Positions 26,915 through 35,359 are shown, counted from the stretch's first letter. The stretch is DNA of 49,962 bases from an uncultured Rickettsiales bacterium (GCA_944392135.1 CALXVQ010000003.1:72075-122036), one strand, 5' to 3'. Translations and numbers: made by a program. The notes: generated by a model not told the origin, from the letters alone.

Positions 26915-27961
26915 TTGAATAATAAGATTGTAATAGCTTTAGATTGTATGGGTGGTGATAATGCACCAGGTTGTGTTATTGAAGGGCTTACTGTATTAGA
27001 TAAATCATTAAAGGAAGAATTATTCTTCCTTTTGTATGGTGATGAAGGTAAAATTAATAGATATTTAAATAAACATCCAGAACTTAAAAAGATTTCAAAA
27101 GTTATTCATACTAGTGTTTATATTACCGGCGAGGATAAACCTACATTAGCTTTAAGAAAAAAAGATTCTAGTATTAGATTAGCTGTTGAGGCTGTTAAAA
27201 ATCATGAAGCACAAGCTGCTATTTCTGCTGGGAATACAGGTGCTTTAATGGCAATTTCAAAAATTGTTTTAAAAACGATTTCTGGTATAGATAGACCAGC
27301 TTTAATTCAATTAATTCCTAATTTTTTAGGAAGATCAACTGCATTGCTTGATATGGGAGCTAATATTGATTGTGATTCTACGAATTTATATCAATTTGCT
27401 ATTATGGGTTCAGCTTTTTACAAGGCTGTAAATAATTATAAAAATCCTAAAATTGGTATTTTAAATGTTGGTTCTGAAGAAATGAAAGGAAATGATGCTG
27501 TAAAAAATGCTGCAACAATGTTGAAAAATAGTCCTTTGAAAGATAACTTCTTTGGTTATGTAGAAGGTGATGATATTATGAAAGGATTGGTTGATGTTAT
27601 TGTTACAGATGGCTTTACTGGTAATGTAGCTTTAAAAACTATGGAAGGCGCTAGCAAATTCTTTGCTACTGTTATGAAAGAAGGTTTTACACATGGTATA
27701 TTATCTAGAATTGGCTATTTATTAGCAAGTAGGGGTATTAACAAAGCTAAAAAGAAAATAGATCACAAGCAACACAATGGTGCCATGTTAGTTGGTTTAA
27801 ATGGTATTGTTGTAAAAAGTCATGGCAATGCAGATAAAATTTCATATGCTAATGCTATTAAAAATACAGTAAACCTTATTAAAAATAATATTAATAGTGA
27901 AATTGCAACTTTAATACAAGAATCTGATTTTGAAGATTATGAAAATTTAGAAAAACATTAA
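26915..27961 (+). CDS. plsX: Phosphate acyltransferase PlsX
   Basis: PlsX makes acyl-phosphate from acyl-ACP for phosphatidic acid synthesis. The start is a TTG at 26915, supported by AAAAGGAGT 4 bases upstream and by the family N-terminus IALDCMGGDNAPG. Family blocks SAGNTGALMAIS, DMGANIDCDSTNLYQFAIMG, NVGSEEMKGND and VTDGFTGNVALKTMEG are all intact. Length is 348 aa. It lies 21 bases after rpmF and 10 bases before fabH. Confidence 0.95.
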   Translation: MNNKIVIALDCMGGDNAPGCVIEGLTVLDKSLKEELFFLLYGDEGKINRYLNKHPELKKISKVIHTSVYITGEDKPTLALRKKDSSIRLAVEAVKNHEAQAAISAGNTGALMAISKIVLKTISGIDRPALIQLIPNFLGRSTALLDMGANIDCDSTNLYQFAIMGSAFYKAVNNYKNPKIGILNVGSEEMKGNDAVKNAATMLKNSPLKDNFFGYVEGDDIMKGLVDVIVTDGFTGNVALKTMEGASKFFATVMKEGFTHGILSRIGYLLASRGINKAKKKIDHKQHNGAMLVGLNGIVVKSHGNADKISYANAIKNTVNLIKNNINSEIATLIQESDFEDYENLEKH

Positions 27962-27971
27962 TATAAAGACT

Positions 27972-28931
27972 ATGAAAAAAGCAAAAATAATAGCAACAGG
28001 CTCATATTTACCAAACAAAATTTTAACAAATTTTGATTTGGAAAAAATGGTTGAGACCAGTGATGACTGGATTGTTGAAAGAACAGGTATTAAGCAGAGA
28101 CATATAGCTGGTGATAATGAATTAACGACAGATTTAGCATATAATGCATCAAAGCAAGCTATTGAAAATTCTAATATTAATAAGGATGATATAGAATTAA
28201 TTGTTTTTGCTACAACAACACCTGATAAAACATTTCCTTCATCGGCTACTATACTTCAAAATAAATTAGGTATTTCTAGTAAATGCTTTGCTTTTGATGT
28301 ACAAGCTGTTTGTTGTGGTTTTATTTATGCTTTAAATATTGCTAATAATTTTATAAAAACAGGACAAGTAAAAACTGCTCTTGTTATTGGTGCTGAAACA
28401 ATTTCTAGAATTGTTGATTGGACTGATAGAAATACTTGTGTTTTATTTGGTGATGGTGCTGGTGCTGTTATTTTACAAGCAACAGAAGAAGATAAAGGCA
28501 TTTTAAATTGCAAAATGCATTCTGATGGACAATATGGCCCATTACTTGATACAAGTGGTGGTGTTTCATTAAATCAAAAATCTGGTTTAATACATATGGA
28601 AGGTAGAGAAATATTTAAGTTAGCAGTAAATAAAATGTCAGATTGTGTTTTTGAGAATTTACAAGAATGTGGCTTGACTGCTGATGATATTTCACTATTA
28701 GTGCCACATCAAGCTAATAAAAGAATTATTGATGGTGTTGGACGAAAATTAGGCTTACCAGCAGAAAAGGTTATTTTAACAGTTCAAGATCATGCTAATA
28801 CATCTGCTGCATCAGTTCCACTTGCATTAGATTATGCTTTAAAAAATAATAAAATTAAAGATAATGATATTATTGTTTTAGAGGCATTAGGTGGTGGTTT
28901 AACTTGGGGCTCTATAATCATTAAATGGTAA
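27972..28931 (+). CDS. fabH: 3-oxoacyl-[ACP] synthase III (KAS III)
   Basis: FabH condenses acetyl-CoA with malonyl-ACP to start fatty-acid synthesis. The catalytic Cys lies in DVQAVCCGFIYAL (near residue 112), His in VPHQANKRI and Asn in HANTSAASVPLAL. The N-terminal block SDDWIVERTGIKQRHIA and the C-terminal GGGLTWGSIIIKW match the family. Length of 319 aa is normal. It follows plsX by 10 bases and precedes ybeY by 3 bases. Confidence 0.96.
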   Translation: MKKAKIIATGSYLPNKILTNFDLEKMVETSDDWIVERTGIKQRHIAGDNELTTDLAYNASKQAIENSNINKDDIELIVFATTTPDKTFPSSATILQNKLGISSKCFAFDVQAVCCGFIYALNIANNFIKTGQVKTALVIGAETISRIVDWTDRNTCVLFGDGAGAVILQATEEDKGILNCKMHSDGQYGPLLDTSGGVSLNQKSGLIHMEGREIFKLAVNKMSDCVFENLQECGLTADDISLLVPHQANKRIIDGVGRKLGLPAEKVILTVQDHANTSAASVPLALDYALKNNKIKDNDIIVLEALGGGLTWGSIIIKW

Positions 28932-28934
28932 AAT

Positions 28935-29438
28935 ATGAGTATAGACATAGATTTATTAGTACAAGATAAATCATGGAAAACTGAAAAAAATATAAATAAA
29001 AAATTAATGAAAGATATTTTTAATTTAGTTTTAGACTATTTAAAAATATCTTTAAAAAATAACACAATAGAAATTTCTATAAATTTATCTAATGATAAAC
29101 ATATTCAAAAATTAAATAAAGAATATAGAAATAAAGATAAAGCTACAAATGTTTTAACTTTCTCAATTTATGAAAATAAAAAAGATATTAAAAATGACTT
29201 AAAATCTTTCCCTTGTATTGCATTGGGAGATATTATTTTTTCATATGATACAATAAAAAAAGAAGCAGAAGAACAAAATAAAACTTTTTTAAATCATTTT
29301 ATTCATATGTTAGTTCATAGTTATCTACATTTATTTACATATGATCATATTAAAGAGAATGAAAGAAAAAAAATGGAAGCTATGGAAATAGAAATTCTAA
29401 AAATAATGAATATTGCTAACCCTTATATTATTGATTAA
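28935..29438 (+). CDS. ybeY: YbeY endoribonuclease / 16S rRNA maturation factor
   Basis: YbeY is a zinc-dependent RNase for 16S 3'-end maturation and ribosome quality control. The three zinc ligands stand in HSYLHLFTYDH near residue 130 (family consensus HGxLHLxGYDH), so the metal site is kept. Two conserved glycines are replaced by Ser and Thr. RNKDKATNVLTFSIY and ALGDIIFSYDTI match the rest of the family. Length (167 aa) is normal. It lies 3 bases after fabH, closing the operon; ybeY is more often next to phoH. Confidence 0.85.
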   Translation: MSIDIDLLVQDKSWKTEKNINKKLMKDIFNLVLDYLKISLKNNTIEISINLSNDKHIQKLNKEYRNKDKATNVLTFSIYENKKDIKNDLKSFPCIALGDIIFSYDTIKKEAEEQNKTFLNHFIHMLVHSYLHLFTYDHIKENERKKMEAMEIEILKIMNIANPYIID

Positions 29439-29447
29439 ATTTTTTAC

Positions 29448-29475
29448 TTGATTAGTTTATTCTAAATACTACAAT
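29448..29475 (+). promoter_or_regulatory. Promoter of the ankyrin-like gene
   Basis: TTGATT (29448-29453), 16 bp, then TACAAT (29470-29475), 26 bases before the ATG. Confidence 0.55.
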
Positions 29476-29501
29476 ACTTACATATAATAATTTTTTCATT
29501 T

Positions 29502-30281
29502 ATGCATAAAGAAAATAATTTTAATATATCAAAAATACTAAGTGAATATTATATTTATTCATATGATAATGAAACAAAAATACTAAAAATAGTTGAGAAT
29601 ATTAATCAAAATGTAAATGAAGTTTTATATTTAAGACAAAAAACCGATAATAATATTATTCATATAATAGATATAAATGAAAAATTAATTCAATTTAATA
29701 ATAATTCTTTTAATATTGATGATAAAAATATTATTTCTGTTAGAAATATTTTGACATCATTGCCATCTAGAACAACACATATTTATTTATCAAATAATGA
29801 TATGGGTTTTCAAAATGTAGATATGGTAATAGAAGATATGGAAAAAGGATATTTACCTTTTGAATCAATAGATAGTAGTATGCATACAATAGCATATTAT
29901 GCTGTAAGCGAAGGCAATGTAAAAGCTATACAAAAATTAATAGAAAATAATTTTAATTTTTTAATTTGTGGAGTTATATTATTTTATGCTACGGTAAAAA
30001 AACAAACAGAAATTGCTAACTTAATTTATGACACCATTAAAGATACTGATATACAAAAAAGTAAAGATAATGCATTATTTGAAGCATTAAAAATAAATGA
30101 TTATAAAAAAGCAAAAACAGAAATAGAAAAGGGGGCATATATGATGGCAAAAGATTTAAAGACCAATCAAACACCATTAGAAATTACTCAATCTAATATT
30201 ATTAAATTACATAGTAAAAAACAGAAGGCTAATGAAGCCTTTGAATTTATTGGTTATTTAATTGATTATGGAGCAAAGTAA
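29502..30281 (+). CDS. Hypothetical protein with degenerate ankyrin-like repeats
   Basis: I do not recognise a named family. The N-terminal ~120 residues are Asn/Ile-rich without clear motifs. From about residue 128 helical pairs resemble worn ankyrin repeats: HTIAYYAVSEGNVKAIQKLIENN, GVILFYATVKKQTEIANLIYDT, NALFEALKINDYKKAKTEIEKGA and NQTPLEITQSN ... EFIGYLIDYGAK. No signal peptide or membrane helix is seen. Ankyrin proteins are common in host-associated alphaproteobacteria, so an effector or scaffold role is possible but untested. It has its own promoter and no clear ribosome site. Length is 259 aa. Confidence 0.65.
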   Translation: MHKENNFNISKILSEYYIYSYDNETKILKIVENINQNVNEVLYLRQKTDNNIIHIIDINEKLIQFNNNSFNIDDKNIISVRNILTSLPSRTTHIYLSNNDMGFQNVDMVIEDMEKGYLPFESIDSSMHTIAYYAVSEGNVKAIQKLIENNFNFLICGVILFYATVKKQTEIANLIYDTIKDTDIQKSKDNALFEALKINDYKKAKTEIEKGAYMMAKDLKTNQTPLEITQSNIIKLHSKKQKANEAFEFIGYLIDYGAK

Positions 30282-30335
30282 TATAATTATATAAGATATA
30301 TTTATATAAATAAATGAAATTAATAAACAATTATA

Positions 30336-30794
30336 TTATAATATTTCGTCTTCGAAGCTAGTGCCATTTATATTCCTATGAATAACTCCACTAGCTTTCA
30401 TCATTCTAATAATTGCATTTCTTCTGTCTTCATCTATAAATTTATTTTTTGTGGATGGATATTTATATATAACTTCTTTTACACCGCAAGCGACAAGATG
30501 TTTAAAACAATTATCACAACTTGCATGAGTTACATAAACTGTGCAGTCCTTAAATGGTTGTTGAGTATGAACTAATGCATTCATTTCTGCATGTACTGAT
30601 AATAAATATCTTGCAGGTTTGAGATATGACATATATGGAGAATTATCACCAACAATATAATAGTTAAAGCCTTTTGATACAATATCTCCTTCTTTATTAA
30701 CTACAACACAACCAACATGTGTACCAATTTCTTTTGAATTATTAGCAACTTCTTCTGCTAAACTCATAAAATATTCATCATCTCTCTTTTGCAT
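30336..30794 (-). CDS. dCMP deaminase-like (ComEB-type) cytidine/deoxycytidylate deaminase
   Basis: The zinc-deaminase core is visible: SVHAEMNAL (His ligand and catalytic Glu, near residue 67-70) and ASCDNCFKHLVACGVKEVIY (two Cys ligands). The usual PCxxC is SCDNC, so the first Pro is lost but both cysteines remain. The N-terminal VGCVVVNKEGDIVSKGFNYY fits dCMP deaminases, which make dUMP for thymidylate synthesis. Length is 152 aa. The ATG has AAGGAGT upstream. It lies 72 bases after ppa with a hairpin between. Confidence 0.85.
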   Translation of the reverse strand: MQKRDDEYFMSLAEEVANNSKEIGTHVGCVVVNKEGDIVSKGFNYYIVGDNSPYMSYLKPARYLLSVHAEMNALVHTQQPFKDCTVYVTHASCDNCFKHLVACGVKEVIYKYPSTKNKFIDEDRRNAIIRMMKASGVIHRNINGTSFEDEIL

Positions 30795-30815
30795 ATTTTA
30801 CTCCTTGTGAAAATA

Positions 30816-30839
30816 ATTCACCCATATTTATGGGTGAAT
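30816..30839 (-). terminator. Hairpin between ppa and the deaminase gene
   Basis: A perfect 11-bp inverted repeat (30816-30826 with 30829-30839) lies 27 bases after the ppa stop. Only a modest T-rich stretch follows on the minus strand, so termination would be partial. Confidence 0.5.
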
Positions 30840-30865
30840 ATATAATAAATAAGATAAAAATAAAA

Positions 30866-31393
30866 TTATTTTTTAGCTCTTTCAATAGCTTCATTCATAA
30901 TTTTTTTAGCATCACTAGCATCTTTGAAGCCTGTAATTTTAACCCATTTTCCTTTTTCTAAATCTTTGTAATGTTCAAAGAAATGTTTAATTTTGTTTAA
31001 AAGAACTTCTGGAATATCTTTTAATTCATTATAATGTGAATATTCAGAATTCATTTTAACAGTAGGCACAGCAAGTAATTTTTCGTCCATACCTTTTTCA
31101 TCTTCCATAACTAAAACACCAATAAGTTTTGAAGGAATAACACTTCCCGGTTGAATTGGAAATTCTGCGATAACTAAAACATCAACTGGGTCGCCATCTT
31201 CTGATAATGTATTAGGAACAAAACCATAACTGCAAGGGTAGTGCATAGGTGTAGCAACAAATCTATCAACAAATAAAACACCACTTTCTTTATCTAATTC
31301 ATATTTTACAGGTAATGCATTTGCTGAATTTTCAATAAATACATTAACTTCGTCAGGAACTTTTTTTCCCATTGATATATTTTTTATATTCAT
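30866..31393 (-). CDS. ppa: Inorganic pyrophosphatase (soluble, family I)
   Basis: It hydrolyses pyrophosphate and so drives biosynthesis forward. The active-site signature EDGDPVDVLV is intact. KYELDKESGVLFVDRF (substrate Lys, Glu), YPCSYGFVPNTL, and the later KMNSEYSHYNELKDIP and HFFEHYKDLEKGKWV match family I. Length (175 aa) is standard. It starts with MNIKNISMGKKVPDEVNVFIE, typical for alphaproteobacteria. The region upstream (31394-31590) is AT-rich without a gene and leads into repeat array 2. Confidence 0.96.
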   Translation of the reverse strand: MNIKNISMGKKVPDEVNVFIENSANALPVKYELDKESGVLFVDRFVATPMHYPCSYGFVPNTLSEDGDPVDVLVIAEFPIQPGSVIPSKLIGVLVMEDEKGMDEKLLAVPTVKMNSEYSHYNELKDIPEVLLNKIKHFFEHYKDLEKGKWVKITGFKDASDAKKIMNEAIERAKK

Positions 31394-31590
31394 ATTATTT
31401 CTTTAAAATTATTTATATTTTAATTAATATAATATTATTTTTATTTTTCAATATATTTAAAAATCTATTTCATTAAGTTATTTATTTCTATCTAACACAT
31501 ATTAATTATTTTTATTAATAATTTATAAATTATTTTATCATATTGTGAAATTTATCCTATTATTTAAAAGAATATATTGTTAGTATTTTT

Positions 31591-31861
31591 TGGATTGCTT
31601 CGTCGTTTCACTCCTCGCAATGACGAAGGGGCAAAGGGTAGTATTCACAAACTCGTCATTGCGAGAGTTCATAGAACTCGTGGCAATCTCATTATTCTTG
31701 GCTTGTCATTGCGAGAACCGAAGGTTCGTGGCAATCTCGGTATGGCAACCATCATATTGTATTAATAATTGAATTAAACAACAATACTCAACCCCCCTGC
31801 GACTTCGTCGCTTCCCCCCTTACGAAGGGAGGCAATGTCCCCACACCGTCATTGCAATTAT
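31591..31861 (+). repeat. 271-bp direct repeat, copy 1 (repeat array 2)
   Basis: It matches 32040-32310 with three differences, all transitions. It contains A units at 31591-31625 (reverse), 31655-31690 (GAGTTC-ata-GAACTC) and 31705-31739 (GAACC-gaa-GGTTC), and a reversed B unit at 31788-31833. Confidence 0.9.
31788..31833 (-). repeat. Family-B repeat, copy 3, inner stem GCGAC/GTCGC
   Basis: C-rich and G-rich arms match the other B units, but the inner hairpin is GCGAC-ttc-GTCGC, where array 1 has GTTGC-gaa-GCAAC. Confidence 0.8.
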
Positions 31862-31867
31862 AAAACT

Positions 31868-31970
31868 GTCATTGCGAGGCTTTGAAAAAGCCGTGGCAAT
31901 CTCGATATGGCAACCATTACACCCAACCCACACTGTCATTGCGAGGGCTTGAAAAGCCCGTGGCAATCTC
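31868..31970 (+). repeat. Two family-A units between the direct-repeat copies
   Basis: Units at 31868-31903 (GGCTTT-gaa-AAAGCC) and 31935-31970 (GGGCTT-ga-AAGCCC) are joined by the linker ATATGGCAACCATTACACCC, which also follows A units in array 3. The T/C-rich lead-in is at about 31998-32040. Confidence 0.8.
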
Positions 31971-32039
31971 GATATGAGACATAATTATGATTCATAGAAT
32001 TCTTCTATTTTTTATTTCTTGGTAGTGGTTTGTGGTTTG

Positions 32040-32310
32040 TGGATTGCTTCGTCGTTTCACTCCTCGCAATGACGAAGGGACAAAGGGTAGTATTCACAAA
32101 CTCGTCATTGCGAGAGTTTATAGAACTCGTGGCAATCTCATTATTCTTGGCTTGTCATTGCGAGAACCGAAGGTTCGTGGCAATCTCGGTATGGCAACCA
32201 TCATATTGTATTAATAATTGAATTAAACAACAATACTCAACCCCCCTGCGACTTCGTCGCTTCCCCCCTTACGAAGGGAGGCAATGTCCCCACACTGTCA
32301 TTGCAATTAT
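32040..32310 (+). repeat. 271-bp direct repeat, copy 2 (repeat array 2)
   Basis: It lies 449 bp downstream of copy 1 with the same internal A and B units. The change in the second A unit gives GAGTTT-ata-GAACTC, which keeps pairing through G-T. Its B unit is at 32237-32282 (reverse). Bases 32311-32454 show a worn A-like remnant and no gene. Confidence 0.9.
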
Positions 32311-32454
32311 GGAATCCTCATCGTAAAGGTTTGAAAAGCCCATGGAAATCAATAAAAATTAAAATTCATTATTTAATAGATTAATCAAGTAAATTATTTT
32401 TATGCGAAAAATAAATACTATTTTATGTTAAAAAACTCATAAAAATTATAGATA

Positions 32455-32479
32455 TAAAAAAAGCCAACATAAAGTTGGC
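32455..32479 (-). terminator. Terminator of tRNA-Tyr
   Basis: GCCAAC-tttat-GTTGGC (32479-32463 on the minus strand) is followed by a run of T. Confidence 0.85.
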
Positions 32480-32491
32480 ATTTGACCTAAA

Positions 32492-32577
32492 TGGTGGAGA
32501 GAGAAGGATTTGAACCTTCGAACGCTCACGCGGGCAGATTTACAGTCTGCTGCCATTGACCACTCGGCCACCTCTCC
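32492..32577 (-). tRNA. tRNA-Tyr (GTA)
   Basis: An 86-nt tRNA with long variable arm (CCCGCGTGAGCG region), acceptor GGAGAGG/TCTCTCC, anticodon GTA and encoded CCA. Confidence 0.96.
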
Positions 32578-32584
32578 GCATTCA

Positions 32585-32613
32585 ATAATACAGATTATTT
32601 TTATATAAGTCAA
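32585..32613 (-). promoter_or_regulatory. Promoter of tRNA-Tyr
   Basis: TTGACT (32613-32608), 17 bp, then TATTAT (32590-32585), 8 bases before the tRNA. Confidence 0.8.
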
Positions 32614-32621
32614 GAAAAATT

Positions 32622-32659
32622 ATAAAAATTTAGTGTTGATTTTTTGTCAACACTAAATT
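32622..32659 (-). terminator. Terminator after galU
   Basis: A perfect 13-bp stem (32659-32647 with 32639-32627) lies 8 bases after the galU stop, with T-rich sequence following on the minus strand. It abuts the tRNA-Tyr promoter. Confidence 0.85.
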
Positions 32660-32666
32660 GATAAAA

Positions 32667-33563
32667 TTATTTTGAAATTTTTTCGCAAAATTCTTTTATA
32701 ATCTCCTTCGTTTTTTCTCTTGTTTTTTCGTTATCTAAGGCAAATGTGATATTTGCTTTTAAATAACCTTCTAAACTACCACAATCAAATCTTTCTTCGT
32801 TTGCAATAAAGGCATAATTATTATAGTCCTTTATTGTTTCCTTTATGGCATCGGTAAGTTGAATTTCACCACCAACTCCTGGTTGTATTTCTTTTAAATA
32901 TTTAAAAATTTCAGGTTCAAAAATATATTTTCCAACCATAGAAAAGTCAGAAGGAGCTTCTTCCACCTTAGGCTTTTCAACCATACCTTTAACTTTTAAA
33001 TAATTGCCTTTATCTTCGGCAATATCAATAATACCATATTTTGAAACATCTTTTTTATTTTTAACTTTTTGTACTGCTACAATATTTGTCTTTTCATCTT
33101 CATTCTCATATAATTCAATCATATTTTTTAATATGTTTGAATTTTTTTCGTAAAATAATTCGTCAGCAAGTACAACAGCAAATGGTTCATCACCAACAAT
33201 TTTTTCGGCACATAAAACAGCATGTCCTAAACCCAATGTATCTTGTTGTCTTGTAAAAATTATTTGCCCTGCTGGTGGCAACCAATTAACTGTTTTTTCT
33301 AATAATTCTTCTTTTCTGGCTTTTGTTAATTTTGATTGTAATTCATAATTGTTGTCAAAATGATCTTCTATTGTATTTTTATTTCTTCCTGTAATAAAAA
33401 TAAATTTTTCAATACCTGCATTAACAGCTTCCTCAAAAGCATATTGAATTAAAGGCTTTTCAGCCACAGACAACATTTCCTTAGGTGTTGCTTTTGTAGC
33501 AGGCAAAAATCTAGTTCCCAATCCACCCACAGGAAAAACAACTGTTTTTACTTTCTTCTTCAT
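32667..33563 (-). CDS. galU: UTP-glucose-1-phosphate uridylyltransferase
   Basis: GalU makes UDP-glucose for LPS core, glucans and glycolipids. The nucleotide-binding start is VVFPVGGLGTRFLPATKATPKEML, where the family usually has PVAGLGTR. Further matches are EKPLIQYAFEEAVNAGIEKFIFITGRNK, FAVVLADELFY, KPKVEEAPSDFSMVGKYIF and FDCGSLEGYLKA. I start at the ATG at 33563 (MKKKVKT); a frame from ATG 33590 adds nine residues unlike the family. Neither has a clear ribosome site. Length is 298 aa. Confidence 0.94.
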   Translation of the reverse strand: MKKKVKTVVFPVGGLGTRFLPATKATPKEMLSVAEKPLIQYAFEEAVNAGIEKFIFITGRNKNTIEDHFDNNYELQSKLTKARKEELLEKTVNWLPPAGQIIFTRQQDTLGLGHAVLCAEKIVGDEPFAVVLADELFYEKNSNILKNMIELYENEDEKTNIVAVQKVKNKKDVSKYGIIDIAEDKGNYLKVKGMVEKPKVEEAPSDFSMVGKYIFEPEIFKYLKEIQPGVGGEIQLTDAIKETIKDYNNYAFIANEERFDCGSLEGYLKANITFALDNEKTREKTKEIIKEFCEKISK

Positions 33564-33635
33564 AAAATTATATTTATTAACACTAAGCATATTCTACAAA
33601 TACAATATTTTTTTTCAAGCAATATAATAAAAAAG

Positions 33636-33664
33636 TTGACTTTTTAAAATGTGATTAATATAAT
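33636..33664 (+). promoter_or_regulatory. Promoter of tRNA-Met
   Basis: TTGACT (33636-33641), exactly 17 bp, then TATAAT (33659-33664), 18 bases before the tRNA. Confidence 0.85.
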
Positions 33665-33682
33665 TTATTTATCTTGTATAGT

Positions 33683-33759
33683 GGCGAGATAGCTCAGTTG
33701 GTTAGAGCAAAGGAATCATAATCCTTGGGTCCGGGGTTCAAATCCCTGTCTCGCTACCA
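33683..33759 (+). tRNA. Elongator tRNA-Met (CAT)
   Basis: A 77-nt cloverleaf with anticodon CAT in loop ATCATAA and encoded CCA. The first acceptor pair is G-T, as in elongator tRNA-Met of alphaproteobacteria; an initiator would have a mismatch there and three G-C pairs in the anticodon stem. A CAT tRNA-Ile2 is a less likely alternative. Confidence 0.88.
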
Positions 33760-33884
33760 ATAAAATCAACAACAATCATCAATTGTGTCTAAAATATCCA
33801 TTACTCCTGTGTCTAAACTGTGTATAATATTTAAGTATATATTTATGACAATATTTATTCAAAATATTTTTTATACCTACAAAA

Positions 33885-34289
33885 TTATTTTTTTCTAATT
33901 AAGGCTTGTATTATTCCAATAAAAGATATTCCTAAAAAACCTAATGCTACTTCTTTTTGATCTATGTATGCACAAAAAGTAGCTAAAAATAAGATTAATA
34001 TAGTAGCAAAAAATCCTTGCCATTGTGATAATTTTATAATTTTTAATTCTTCAGATTGTAATTTTATTTTTTCAGTCTCGTTATTCACTACTTTTAAAGA
34101 AATTTTTCTATTAGTTTCACTAACTTTTTTAAAATCTTCAAAAATTTCTTTTGCAGCATTGGGATAAACTTTGACAAAACCTTCTAGCCATTCAGGGGGT
34201 GGAAGTGGACTTGACACAGTTTGTTGGTGTTGTATTAAAAGTTGATTATTTTGTTTCTTTTGTAGATTATTATTATCTTTGTTGCTCAT
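33885..34289 (-). CDS. DUF2335-type small membrane protein
   Basis: The N-terminal third is Asn/Gln-rich. Next comes PPPEWLEGFVKVYPNAAKEIFEDF, like the PPPE.L..y..i.PGaa..i motif of DUF2335, then a basic helix and two C-terminal hydrophobic segments (FFATILILFLATFCAYI and VALGFLGISFIGIIQALI). These proteins are often in phage-derived or accessory regions; function is unknown. I start at the ATG at 34289 (MSNKDNNN), which overlaps the upstream small gene by 17 bases, so the two are probably translated together. Length is 134 aa. Confidence 0.75.
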   Translation of the reverse strand: MSNKDNNNLQKKQNNQLLIQHQQTVSSPLPPPEWLEGFVKVYPNAAKEIFEDFKKVSETNRKISLKVVNNETEKIKLQSEELKIIKLSQWQGFFATILILFLATFCAYIDQKEVALGFLGISFIGIIQALIRKK

Positions 34290-34512
34290 TTCTATAACCA
34301 TATTTATTAGCAATATTATTGCAAGCTTGTTTTAAATTTAAATTTACTTGATACCATGAATTATTGAAACTATTTAAATTCATTTCATCTAATGATAATA
34401 ATGAAATATTTTGTATTTTATCATCCTTAAATTTTGGCATTTCCCAAAAAGCAAAAATATTTCCAAAGCCACTAAAAAAACCAACCAAATAGGTTCTTAT
34501 ATTATTTTTCAT
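34273..34512 (-). CDS. Small unrecognised protein, partner of the DUF2335 gene
   Basis: The 79-aa product has a short hydrophobic start (YLVGFFSGFGNIFAFW), a polar middle, and a C-terminal helix SWYQVNLNLKQACNNIANKYG. I do not know the family. A strong ribosome site (AAAGGAAAA) precedes the ATG at 34512, and the end overlaps the DUF2335 start, which together argue that it is real. Both genes diverge from the HNH gene. It may be a membrane-associated accessory protein of a two-gene cassette. Confidence 0.6.
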   Translation of the reverse strand: MKNNIRTYLVGFFSGFGNIFAFWEMPKFKDDKIQNISLLSLDEMNLNSFNNSWYQVNLNLKQACNNIANKYGYRNEQQR

Positions 34513-34681
34513 ATTTTTTCCTTTATTTTTCTAAATTATACCACTTTTTACAAAAATGTAAACAAAATACTTTACAATTCTAATATAAAAACAAATTTTT
34601 AATAGTCAATTTTTATTACCATAAAGGCAAGATTAGTTAATTTTATATGTTTAGGAAGTATTGCATAAATAAAATTCAAGC

Positions 34682-34709
34682 TTGTTTTTCAAAAATAAAT
34701 CATTATAAT
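34682..34709 (+). promoter_or_regulatory. Promoter of the HNH gene
   Basis: TTGTTT (34682-34687), 16 bp, then TATAAT (34704-34709), 21 bases before the ATG. Confidence 0.5.
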
Positions 34710-34729
34710 ATTATTGAAGGGGTTTTGAG

Positions 34730-35359
34730 ATGGCAAAAAATTTAACAATAAAATTTTTAAAGGAAGAACAAAAAGAACGGTTGATAAAAAATACCGAACA
34801 GATACAAAATTATTTTTTACAAAAATGTGAAAATAGTTGTAAAGATAATACAGAATACGAGTATGAAAAAGAAATTTTGTTTTTGATAAAATATTCGGTT
34901 TCTTTAAAATTTTTAGCTCAATATTTTAAGGTACCAGAAGAACATATTAAAAAAATTGCCACAAAGCATAGATGTTATTCTCAACTTTTATCTAATTTTA
35001 CAGAAAATGTTAATGCTAGATGTTTTAGTAAAAATCAAATATTAAGAACTTGTGAAGATTTTAATTATATTTGCCCTATGTGTTTTAAACCACTTGATAT
35101 TACAAAAATTCATACATTAACAGGACATCACATACAACCATTTGCAAGGGGTGGTAAAACTACAAAAGATAATTGTTTACCTTTACATGTAAATTGTCAT
35201 TTTGATGATTTTAAATTATTGCATTCTGCATTATTTGATTCTGCTGATTCAATATATTCAGCTAAATATTTTAATTTATTAAAAGAAAAATTAAAAACAG
35301 AAAAATCTGGTATAGATTATATTTTGCAAAGTAATCAAAAAATATTTAATAATGATTGA
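34730..35359 (+). CDS. HNH endonuclease family protein
   Basis: The C-terminal half has a full HNH site: CPMCFKPLD (zinc Cys pair, near residue 115), TGHHIQPFARGGKTTKDNCLPL (catalytic His pair and Asn) and LHVNCH (final His). The N-terminal ~100 residues are helical and include a possible helix-turn-helix, SLKFLAQYFKVPEEHIKKIA. It could be a restriction-like, defence or homing-type nuclease; the sequence does not decide. GAAGGGG precedes the ATG. It sits alone between a divergent DUF2335 cassette and tRNA-Asn, in a short accessory stretch between two tRNA genes. Length is 209 aa; the stop is TGA. Confidence 0.82.
   Translation: MAKNLTIKFLKEEQKERLIKNTEQIQNYFLQKCENSCKDNTEYEYEKEILFLIKYSVSLKFLAQYFKVPEEHIKKIATKHRCYSQLLSNFTENVNARCFSKNQILRTCEDFNYICPMCFKPLDITKIHTLTGHHIQPFARGGKTTKDNCLPLHVNCHFDDFKLLHSALFDSADSIYSAKYFNLLKEKLKTEKSGIDYILQSNQKIFNND

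Noticed and set aside
31577..32221. Pairs of ~60-aa frames that look duplicated
   Set aside because: They are the two copies of the 271-bp repeat read in two frames; nothing suggests translation.
31591..32310. Integron attC-like sites, because stems vary but fold
   Set aside because: No GTTRRRY-type boxes, no cassette genes between units and no integrase in the window.
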